64,000 nt of DNA from JAXDJH01 sp034663635 (GTDB taxonomy: Bacteria > Actinomycetota > CADDZG01 > WHSQ01): NCBI GenBank assembly GCA_034663635.1, contig JAXDJH010000017.1:62001-126000 (forward strand), given 5' to 3'. The first letter of the stretch is position 1; every line of letters begins with the position of its first letter. The notes below the pieces were generated by a model. It was not told the DNA's origin. It saw only the letters and a program-made list of their open reading frames with translations, and ran no database searches. The translations under genes were made by a program, and so were the position numbers. Of the stretch, positions 34,745-41,356 are shown piece by piece.

Positions 34745-34855
34745 GGTTGCGAGTGGTGACGAATGGGTACAAAGGTGCCTGCGCTCCTGCCGACCGGGTT
34801 TCCTCGGGTGGGGGCTATGACCTTATGATGGCCCAAACCGATCTCCAGGAGCCTG

Positions 34856-35452
34856 ATGGCGTTCGATTTCGCGAACCTTGATCCTTCGTTGCTCGCCCCC
34901 GTGCATACGGAAAGGGTGCTCAACGACCACTTCGTCGAGTTCTACGACAACGATCCTTCTCTCATCGATTCTGTCGACAGATTCGTTTCCATCGGCATCG
35001 GCAGGGGTGACGCGGCGATCGTCGTCGCCGAGCAAGCTCACCTAGACGCGCTAAAAGAGGCGCTGAGTCGCACGATCAATCTGGAAGCCGCTACAGAACG
35101 GGGACTGTTCGTTGCCTTGGACGCTGAGGAGGCGCTTTCTTCATTCATGGTCGACGACATGCCCGACCGCGAGAAGTTCGAGCAGTTGGTCGGCGGGTTG
35201 ATTGATAAAGCTGCTGCCGGTTCAAGAGCGGTGCGGGTTTTCGGCGAGATGGTGTCGGTGCTGTGGAAGCTGGGGAACGTGGCCGCGGCCCTCAGCTTGG
35301 AGGACCATTGGAATCGGCTCTCCGAGAGTCATGATTTTCGTCTCTTCTGCGCCTATCCAACGGGCGTTTTCGGCGATAAGAACGTGGCGCCGCTGAGAGC
35401 GGTCTGCGACCGTCATTCGCACGTGCTTGTTTCCAAAGTGCCGTCCCTCTAG
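34856..35452 (+). CDS. MEDS-domain sensory protein
   Basis: 198 residues. The MEDS (DcmR-type) sensory domain covers nearly the whole chain: HFVEFYDNDPSLIDSVDRFVSIGIGRGDAAIVVAEQAHLDALKEAL, and VRVFGEMVSVLWKLGNVAAALSLEDHWNRL, SHDFRLFCAYP. In Actinobacteria such domains are often joined to anti-sigma or kinase parts; here the domain stands alone. No output domain, so it must act through a partner. ATG 34856 gives the conserved start. Confidence 0.87.
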   Translation: MAFDFANLDPSLLAPVHTERVLNDHFVEFYDNDPSLIDSVDRFVSIGIGRGDAAIVVAEQAHLDALKEALSRTINLEAATERGLFVALDAEEALSSFMVDDMPDREKFEQLVGGLIDKAAAGSRAVRVFGEMVSVLWKLGNVAAALSLEDHWNRLSESHDFRLFCAYPTGVFGDKNVAPLRAVCDRHSHVLVSKVPSL

Positions 35453-36339
35453 ATCGATCCCTCGTTCCTACCGGCGGCTTTAACCTCTGGGATCACTTCC
35501 TGGGCTAGCAGCGCGACCTGAGCCTCACGATCGGGGCCGATGGGATTGAAGTTCATGGCCGCCGCTCCTAACTGCACGAACCCGATGAGCCGGTCGATCA
35601 CATGATCCACGGGGCCGACAACGACCTCGGGGTTCGGATTGGGTTGATCGGCGATGCCGATCTCCATGTTGTAGACGAAAGACACCTCGTCGGGATCGCG
35701 ACCCGACTCTCGGGCTGCGGTCGAGATGATCGCTCGCAGCGCGGGGATGTCGCTCGGGGGTGCCATGTCCAGTGAGGGGATCCAGCCGTCGGCAACCCGG
35801 CCCGTGACCGCGAGTGCGCGCGGCCCGAACGTGCCGAGCCAGATCGGGATATTGGTGTCCGGCTTCGGCTCGAGTTCGGCCGCTTCGGTCGTGTGGTGCT
35901 TGCCGCTGTAAGTGAACTTCTCGCGCGACCACAGCCCCCGCATGATGTTCACGGCCTCCTCGAGACCATCGACCTTCTCTCTTGGAGATGGAACGGGTAG
36001 TCCGAACGCGCGGAACTCGTGATCCGAATAGCCGCCGCCCAACCCGAGGATCAACCGGCCTCCCGAAAGCCTGTTCAGGGTCTCGGCCATCTTCGCCACC
36101 ATCGCGGGTGAGCGGTAAGGGACGCCCAGCACGCGGGTCGCAACTTTGATCTCCGTCGTTCGTGCCGCGATCCAGGAAAGCATCGTCCAGGTCTCGAACG
36201 ACGGAGACGATCCGCTCGGATGGTCGTTCGCCGACACGAAATCGAAGCGGAGCTCTTCCGCTCTGACAGCCTCCGCGACGGGATCCGCGCCCGCCGCGGC
36301 GGAGGTCGAAACGTTTAGTCCGAACAGTGGGGGCGGCAC
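35449..36339 (-). CDS. LLM-class (luciferase-like, probably F420-dependent) oxidoreductase
   Basis: 296 residues if GTG 36339 is the start (MPPPLFGLNVSTSAAAGADPVAEAV); the frame is open further upstream but not convincing there. The bacterial-luciferase TIM barrel is supported by FDFVSANDHP, TMLSWIAARTTEIKVATRVLGVPYRSPAMVAKMAETLNRLSGGRLILGLGGGY, and EAVNIMRGLW. Group members in Actinobacteria use cofactor F420. Its stop shares CTAG with the convergent MEDS gene. It lies next to an ArsR operator. Confidence 0.88.
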   Translation of the reverse strand: MPPPLFGLNVSTSAAAGADPVAEAVRAEELRFDFVSANDHPSGSSPSFETWTMLSWIAARTTEIKVATRVLGVPYRSPAMVAKMAETLNRLSGGRLILGLGGGYSDHEFRAFGLPVPSPREKVDGLEEAVNIMRGLWSREKFTYSGKHHTTEAAELEPKPDTNIPIWLGTFGPRALAVTGRVADGWIPSLDMAPPSDIPALRAIISTAARESGRDPDEVSFVYNMEIGIADQPNPNPEVVVGPVDHVIDRLIGFVQLGAAAMNFNPIGPDREAQVALLAQEVIPEVKAAGRNEGSI

Positions 36340-36341
36340 CT

Positions 36342-36527
36342 CTATATCCGTCCGCCTGTGCTGCGGCTCGTCTGAACCAGGGAGGCTCCCGCCAGGCGGC
36401 CGCGGCCGAACCAGGTGGTGAGGGTCTGGCGGTGGGGCCTGACGTGAACGTTGGCCACCATGAGGAGCTCCCTCGTGCGGGCGGCGCAGGCCTGGCGGAT
36501 CGTCACGGGCTCGAATCTGTTGGTCAT
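36342..36527 (-). CDS. Small ORF with strong ribosome-binding site
   Basis: 61 residues (MTNRFEPVTIRQACAARTR...). GGAGGAGGT lies 5 bp before its ATG, the strongest such site nearby, and the LLM gene starts 2 bp after its stop. No family recognised; it is basic and has one Cys. It could be a leader peptide that couples translation of the LLM gene, or the LLM gene could use a different start. It lies between the ArsR operator and the oxidoreductase. Confidence 0.45.
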   Translation of the reverse strand: MTNRFEPVTIRQACAARTRELLMVANVHVRPHRQTLTTWFGRGRLAGASLVQTSRSTGGRI

Positions 36528-36566
36528 CTCGACCTCCTCCGCCCCCAGCTGGGAGCATCGACCTTC

Positions 36567-36596
36567 ATCTATCATTGATACTAATCGATGATAGAT
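36567..36596. promoter_or_regulatory. Candidate ArsR-family operator
   Basis: 30-bp dyad; left half ATCTATCATTGATAC, right half TAATCGATGATAGAT; 12 of 15 positions pair. It lies between the divergent arsR-like gene (48 bp away) and the small ORF. A weaker second dyad (TTATC/TCGA elements) follows at about 36613-36638. Confidence 0.75.
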
Positions 36597-36643
36597 GGAT
36601 GTCAATGGTTGCCTTATCATCGATGGCGGTCGATAATGGGTGA

Positions 36644-36994
36644 GTGAAGAACGTGGAGCGTATCGATGCCTGCTGCACGGATCCCTTCCTACAGGAGGGT
36701 TTCCTCGACGAGCTCAAGGCGGAACGGATCGCTGACGCCTTCCGCGTGGTGGGGGATTCTGCCCGGCTTCGCATCCTCAGCCTGATCGCAAGCAAGGAGC
36801 CGGAGGAGAGCTGGGTGGGGGAGCTCACCGATGCCCTCGGGCTCTCGCAGCCGACGGTTTCTCATCACCTAAGGGTGCTTCACGATGCCGGATTGATAGT
36901 GCGGGAGCCGCGTGGCAATCGGACCTATTACTCGCTGGCATGCGACCAGCTCGACCTTCTGAGGAACTCACTGGCTCCTAAGAAGACGGCGTAG
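36644..36994 (+). CDS. ArsR-family transcriptional regulator
   Basis: 116 residues from GTG 36644. Winged helix with ELTDALGLSQPTVSHHLRVLHDAGLIVREPRGNRTYYSL. The ELCVCD metal box of classic ArsR is absent (ELTDAL), but the N-terminus has a Cys10-Cys11 pair (IDACCTDP) reminiscent of N-terminal metal or persulfide-sensing sites in other family members. Controls the LLM oxidoreductase unit across the operator at 36567. Inducer unknown. Confidence 0.9.
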   Translation: MKNVERIDACCTDPFLQEGFLDELKAERIADAFRVVGDSARLRILSLIASKEPEESWVGELTDALGLSQPTVSHHLRVLHDAGLIVREPRGNRTYYSLACDQLDLLRNSLAPKKTA

Positions 36995-37051
36995 GCAATG
37001 ACCGCCCGTAGGCGGTCATTGCAGGCTTCCGATCTCGTCGGTCACAAGGTT

Positions 37052-37378
37052 CTACTCGGTCCCGTCGTCGCTGTCTTGGGTCTCGCTGTCGCCTTCGATG
37101 ACAACGACTTTGTAGTTCTCGTCGAGCCGAACGTCAACAGTGTTCCCGTCGGTCTTCGTGACCTCGACTTCCCAAGTGGCCCCGTTCTCGTTGTCGAGCT
37201 CCACCGAGTTGGCGGTTCCGCCACCCGTCGCTTGAAGCGCGGCTTGTGTTGCTCGGTCGGCCCCCGGGCCGGAGGCTCCACCTTCGGAGTCGTTGCCCCC
37301 TGCTATCGCGATCGCTCCGCCGGCTATCGCGGCGAAAGCGACCACGCCTGCGAGGATCAAGGCGATTCTTTTGCGCAT
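37052..37378 (-). CDS. Secreted PepSY-domain protein
   Basis: 108 residues. Signal peptide MRKRIALILAGVVAFAAIAGGAIAIA, then one PepSY domain (AALQATGGGTANSVELDNENGATWEVEVTKTDGNTVDVRLDENYKVVVIEG) and an acidic tail. PepSY domains inhibit or bind proteases and often accompany two-component systems. It is the downstream neighbour of the histidine kinase gene, with two CTGAA repeats in front of it. Confidence 0.88.
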   Translation of the reverse strand: MRKRIALILAGVVAFAAIAGGAIAIAGGNDSEGGASGPGADRATQAALQATGGGTANSVELDNENGATWEVEVTKTDGNTVDVRLDENYKVVVIEGDSETQDSDDGTE

Positions 37379-37442
37379 CCTCGTTCTCCTTCCCTACGGG
37401 CTTGATCTTGTATCTGACGGTTCCCAGCGTACGAACCCGGAC

Positions 37443-37458
37443 CTGAAGGGCCCCTGAA
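37443..37458 (-). promoter_or_regulatory. Candidate response-regulator box (two direct repeats)
   Basis: CTGAA at 37443-37447 and 37454-37458, spaced 11 bp apart (on the gene strand TTCAG-N6-TTCAG), 65 bp before the PepSY start. The same 11-bp spaced repeat occurs three times at 39539-39565 upstream of the regulator gene. One-turn direct repeats are typical of OmpR-family binding sites. Confidence 0.6.
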
Positions 37459-37461
37459 CGC

Positions 37462-38823
37462 TTAGGCCCTTGGGAGCTCGATCTCGAATCTTGCTCCTCC
37501 CAACGGGGAGTCCTCCACCGCTGCTCGACCCCCGTGGGCCCCTACGATCTCAGCCACGATCGCGAGGCCGAGCCCTGCCCCTCCATGCGCTCGGTCCCGT
37601 GCGCCGTCGAGTCTGGCGAATCTCTCGAAGATGACCTCCCTCGATTCCAGGGGGACACCCGGCCCGTCATCGTCAACCTGAAGCGAGACGACACCGTTTG
37701 TTTCGCTCAAGCCGAACCTCACCGTCGACTCAGCGTGGCGTGCCGCATTGTCCCCGAGGTTGCGGATCACTCGTTGCAGCTGGCTCTTGTCGCCGTGCGT
37801 GCGCGCGGCTCCAACCCCCGTCGTATCGATGCGTAGCTCGGTCATCTGGCTCAGGCGTTTGGCCTCATCCAAGACGAGGTCGTCGAGGTCCAGGGGCCGA
37901 GACAGCAGCTCGAGGGTGTGTTCGTCCGCGCGCGCCAGCAGCAACAGGTTCTCGGCCAGTTCCTGCAGCCTGAGGTCCTCGGCGAGCACCTCAGTCGCGA
38001 GCTCTTCGATCGTCGTCTGGTCCGGATGCGCCAACGACACCTCCACGAGGTGTCTGATCGTCGCGATCGGGTTGCGCAATTCGTGGGAAGCGTCTGAAAC
38101 GAGACGTTGCTCTCTCTCCCTGGAGGCCTCGAGTCTCGTGAGCATCTCGTTCATCGTCCTGGCCAAACGAGCGATCTCATCGCCGCCGGCGGGATCAGGA
38201 ACGCGACGGTGAAGTTCCGTCGCAGAGATCTCGGAAACCTCTTCTCTCATCGACTCGACGGGCGCAAGGGCGCGACCGACGACGGCCCAGGTCGTGGCGC
38301 TAACGACGATCAGCAGCAGCGGGACGCCCACCAAGAGGATCCGCGTCACTAGCCAGATGGTCTCCCTCGCTACGTCGAGGTTGCGACCGACGAGGATGGT
38401 TAGGGGGCCGCCCGAGGTGTCGGCTCGCTTGGCGATAACTACGAAAGGGTCGTCGTCTTGGGTGAGGGCACGGTCGACGACCTCGCTGTCGCCGGGCTTC
38501 AGTTGAGCGAGCGGGGGAGCGTCTTCAAGGGAGGGACTGGCCGAGATCACTTCACCCGCAGCGTCGATCACTTGGATGAGGACGTCGTCTTCGTTGTCAC
38601 CCGGTGCGACTGCAGGTCGACCTTCTTCCAGGGTGGTGACTACATCGTCGGCCCGCAGACGAGCCGCGGTCTCGACGTTGTGTTGCATCGCTCGCTGCAT
38701 GATCGTGACAAGTCCGATAGAGACGAGCACGAGCGCGATCCCCACTACGAGGACGGCGCCGGCGGTCGTTCTCGCGCGCACCGACCCCCTCGCGACCCGG
38801 CGACTCGACGGATACCTACCCAC
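37462..38823 (-). CDS. Membrane sensor histidine kinase
   Basis: 453 residues from GTG 38823. TM1 about residues 20-42, extracytoplasmic sensor about 43-155 (acidic, with LIQVIDAAGEVISASP), TM2 about 156-178, HAMP to about 235, H-box with phospho-acceptor His247 (VSDASHELRNPIATIRH). N-box RNLGDNAARHA, G1 DDDGPGV, G2 GGAGLGLAIV. Classical EnvZ/MprB-like layout. The response-regulator gene overlaps it by 8 bp, so the pair is a unit. Signal unknown; the PepSY protein may be part of the input. Confidence 0.93.
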   Translation of the reverse strand: MGRYPSSRRVARGSVRARTTAGAVLVVGIALVLVSIGLVTIMQRAMQHNVETAARLRADDVVTTLEEGRPAVAPGDNEDDVLIQVIDAAGEVISASPSLEDAPPLAQLKPGDSEVVDRALTQDDDPFVVIAKRADTSGGPLTILVGRNLDVARETIWLVTRILLVGVPLLLIVVSATTWAVVGRALAPVESMREEVSEISATELHRRVPDPAGGDEIARLARTMNEMLTRLEASREREQRLVSDASHELRNPIATIRHLVEVSLAHPDQTTIEELATEVLAEDLRLQELAENLLLLARADEHTLELLSRPLDLDDLVLDEAKRLSQMTELRIDTTGVGAARTHGDKSQLQRVIRNLGDNAARHAESTVRFGLSETNGVVSLQVDDDGPGVPLESREVIFERFARLDGARDRAHGGAGLGLAIVAEIVGAHGGRAAVEDSPLGGARFEIELPRA

Positions 38824-39493
38824 CTTTATCGTCCAATCTGTAGCCGGAACCTCTTACGGTCTGGACCGAGTTTCGGTTGAACGGCCGGTCGAGCTTCTCT
38901 CGGAGATGCTTCACGTACACCTCGACGATGTTCGGGTCGCCTTCGAAGTCGTAGTCCCAAACGTGCGCAAGGATGTCTGCCTTCGAAGAAACCTCTCCTT
39001 TGCGTCGCATGAGGAACTCCAGAAGTGAGAACTCCCGCGCTGTGAGGGAGACCTCCTCCTCTCCTCTCCAGCAACGCCGCCCCGCCGGGTCGAGCCTCAG
39101 GTCTCCCGCCTCGAGAACCGCGGGTCGTTCGCTCGCACTGCGTCGCATCAAGGCTCGTAGGCGAGCTAGTAGGACGACGTATGAGAACGGTTTGACCAGA
39201 TAATCGTCGGCCCCACTATCGAGGGCTTCAGCTTCGTCCAGCTCGCCGTCCTTCGCGGTGAGCATCAGGATCGGCGACCACACGCCTTCCTCTCGAAGCG
39301 TCGAACAAACCTTGAACCCGTTGACGCCGGGCAACATGATGTCGAGGACGATCGCGTCGTAGATCTGCTCGCGGGCCATCCACAGGCCGTCGGTTCCATC
39401 AAGGGCTACGTCGACGGCGAAGCCTTCGGCCTCCAGACCCCTCTTCAGCCCCGCGGCCAGGCCCTTCTCGTCCTCCACCACAAGTACGCGCAA
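38816..39493 (-). CDS. OmpR-family response regulator
   Basis: 225 residues from TTG 39493, preceded by GGAGGAACG; the frame extends upstream, but MRVLVVEDEKGLAAGLKRGL is the conserved start. Receiver domain with phospho-acceptor Asp51 (IVLDIMLPG), conserved Thr/Lys (MLTAKDG, YLVKPFSY). C-terminal winged helix with EFSLLEFLMRRKGEVSSKADILAHVWDYDF and VEVYVKHLREKLD. Partner of the kinase above; its own gene and the PepSY gene carry CTGAA repeats. Confidence 0.94.
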   Translation of the reverse strand: MRVLVVEDEKGLAAGLKRGLEAEGFAVDVALDGTDGLWMAREQIYDAIVLDIMLPGVNGFKVCSTLREEGVWSPILMLTAKDGELDEAEALDSGADDYLVKPFSYVVLLARLRALMRRSASERPAVLEAGDLRLDPAGRRCWRGEEEVSLTAREFSLLEFLMRRKGEVSSKADILAHVWDYDFEGDPNIVEVYVKHLREKLDRPFNRNSVQTVRGSGYRLDDKGG

Positions 39494-39538
39494 CGACGTT
39501 CCTCCTTCGATACAGAATCCCACCCTTGCGCTACCTGG

Positions 39539-39565
39539 CTGAATGGGTGCTGAAAGCCGGCTGAA
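39539..39565 (-). promoter_or_regulatory. Candidate response-regulator box (three direct repeats)
   Basis: CTGAA at 39539, 39550 and 39561, each 11 bp apart; on the gene strand TTCAG-N6-TTCAG-N6-TTCAG. Located 46 bp upstream of the response-regulator start and 42 bp before the divergent gene at 39607. Supports autoregulation. Confidence 0.65.
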
Positions 39566-39606
39566 CGGCTTGCCACGAGTGGGGACGGTGGCTAGCGTCA
39601 CTTGAG

Positions 39607-40242
39607 ATGATCTCGGCTCAGGCGTGTTCGGAATTCACGGTCGGCTCCGAGCAGTGGACCGATTGCATCCACAACGCCTCGACGGCCGGCGGCGTCATGC
39701 CATGGGCGGTCCTCGTCCCGATGGGCGTGATGCTCGTCGGGATGGCGTACATGTTCTGGCGCCAGTTCTCGGGTCGACAAGCCGCCGCATTCAGCAGTGC
39801 GACTACTCCTTCATACGTCGGTCAGTGGCTGATCTTCATCGGAGTGGTCGAGCTGTTGATGGGGGCCGGATTCATCTTCGGCTACTCGAGGGGTGGTGGC
39901 GCGGGGGCTCTGATACCGGCGGTGATCCTCAGCCTCGTGGGCGTCGTCCTGCTGTTGATCGGTCTCGCCTCGCGCGGGAAAGCTCGTAACGCGGCTCGGA
40001 TCCAATCCACCGGAGTACAGGGGAGCGCCACGATTCTGTCTGTGACCCAAACCGGGATGTTCATGAACCAGAATCCTCAGATCGCACTGGACCTCGAAGT
40101 TCAGGTGCCGGGTATCCCTACGTACCGGCACACCCAGAAGATGTTCGTTCCATTGATCCTGCTGAGTCGTGTGACTCCAGGCGCAACCGTTCCCGTGATG
40201 GTCGATCCGCAGAGCCAGGCCGACCTGGTGATCATCTGGTAG
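39607..40242 (+). CDS. DUF3592-like membrane protein
   Basis: 211 residues. Three hydrophobic segments (about 31-50, 73-91, 99-118), then a soluble C-terminal beta domain: STGVQGSATILSVTQTGMFMNQNPQIALDLEVQVPG, RHTQKMFVPLILLSRVTPGATVPVMVDPQSQADLVI, the pattern of DUF3592-type proteins. An N-terminal stretch with two Cys (ACSEF, DCIHN) is extracytoplasmic. Divergent from the response-regulator gene and next to its direct repeats, so it may belong to that regulon. Confidence 0.72.
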   Translation: MISAQACSEFTVGSEQWTDCIHNASTAGGVMPWAVLVPMGVMLVGMAYMFWRQFSGRQAAAFSSATTPSYVGQWLIFIGVVELLMGAGFIFGYSRGGGAGALIPAVILSLVGVVLLLIGLASRGKARNAARIQSTGVQGSATILSVTQTGMFMNQNPQIALDLEVQVPGIPTYRHTQKMFVPLILLSRVTPGATVPVMVDPQSQADLVIIW

Positions 40243-40284
40243 TTCTCGAGCGAAACCCTCTATCCAGTTGACTCTGTCAGTGAG

Positions 40285-41346
40285 GTGTCACAGGGTCAAA
40301 GGATGCGCCGAGCCACGCGCGTAGGAATCCCGATCGTTCTGGTCGGAGCGATCTTCATCTACGCGTTCCCGAAGATCGCAGATTTCTCCCAAGTCTGGGC
40401 TGAGGCCCGCACCATGACGTGGATCGAGATCGCTCTGCTGGTCGCCGCGGTCGTTTGTCATCTTCTCGCGTCCTGGTTGGTGATGGTGGCTTCGCTCCCA
40501 GGGAGCAACATCTGGCAGGCGATGAAGATCAATCAGGCTTCAACCGCGGTCGCAAACACGTTGCCGGGGGGAGGAGCCATCGGGGTGGGCGTCATGTACG
40601 ACATGTATTCGGCCTACGGCTTCTCGAAGGGAGCGATAAGTCTCTCGATACTCATTAGCGGGATCTGGAACAGTTTCCTGAAGCTCGGTATGCCGGTGCT
40701 CGCTCTCGCCTTGTTGGTCGCGACGGGAAACGCGAGCAGCGGACTCGTCGCAGCCTCGTTCGTAGGTCTCGCAATCCTGGCGCTTGCGGTCGGCATGTTC
40801 GCAGGAGTGTTGAGCAGCGATCGGACGGCGTACGGAGTTGGTAGAGCGCTATCCCGCTTCGTCTCGAAGATGCGCCGGCTGGTCCACAAGCCTGGTCTCG
40901 ATGTCACCGAGCAGACCGTGCAGTTCCGAAGGACTGCCATAGGTCTGATCAAGGGCCGGTGGTTCCACTTGACCTCAGCGACTCTGGTGAGTCATCTCTC
41001 GTTGTTCGTCGTGCTCCTTTTGGCTCTGCGTTACATCGGAGTGTCCGAAACAGAAGTGAGTTGGACGGAGGTTCTTGCGGGCTTCGCACTCGTTCGCCTC
41101 GCTTCAGCTTTACCCATTACTCCGGGAGGACTGGGTCTAGTCGAGCTTGGTCTGGCAGCAGCTTTAGTGACGGCTGGAGGGACTCATTCGGAAGTTGTTG
41201 CTGCCGTGTTGGTCTATCGCGCGTTGACGTACATGCTCCCCATTCCACTGGGATTCCTCGCCTACGTCACCTGGCGAAAGAAGAGCGTTGCACGTCGCAG
41301 CCGGGCCAAAGCCGCGGGATCGGTCGCATCGCCCGGAAGTGTCTAG
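40285..41346 (+). CDS. Lysylphosphatidylglycerol synthase-type flippase-domain protein (YbhN/UPF0104)
   Basis: 353 residues, about eight membrane helices. The family signatures are present: INQASTAVANTLPGGGAIGVGVMYDMYSAYGF, and near the end VRLASALPITPGGLGLVELGLAAAL, with YRALTYMLPIPLGFLAYVTWRK. The domain corresponds to the membrane (flippase) half of MprF; the aminoacyl-transferase half is absent, so lipid translocation rather than synthesis is more likely. A GTG start at 40285 is used; an ATG follows 18 bp in. Confidence 0.85.
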   Translation: MSQGQRMRRATRVGIPIVLVGAIFIYAFPKIADFSQVWAEARTMTWIEIALLVAAVVCHLLASWLVMVASLPGSNIWQAMKINQASTAVANTLPGGGAIGVGVMYDMYSAYGFSKGAISLSILISGIWNSFLKLGMPVLALALLVATGNASSGLVAASFVGLAILALAVGMFAGVLSSDRTAYGVGRALSRFVSKMRRLVHKPGLDVTEQTVQFRRTAIGLIKGRWFHLTSATLVSHLSLFVVLLLALRYIGVSETEVSWTEVLAGFALVRLASALPITPGGLGLVELGLAAALVTAGGTHSEVVAAVLVYRALTYMLPIPLGFLAYVTWRKKSVARRSRAKAAGSVASPGSV

Positions 41347-41356
41347 GCCTTGTCCC

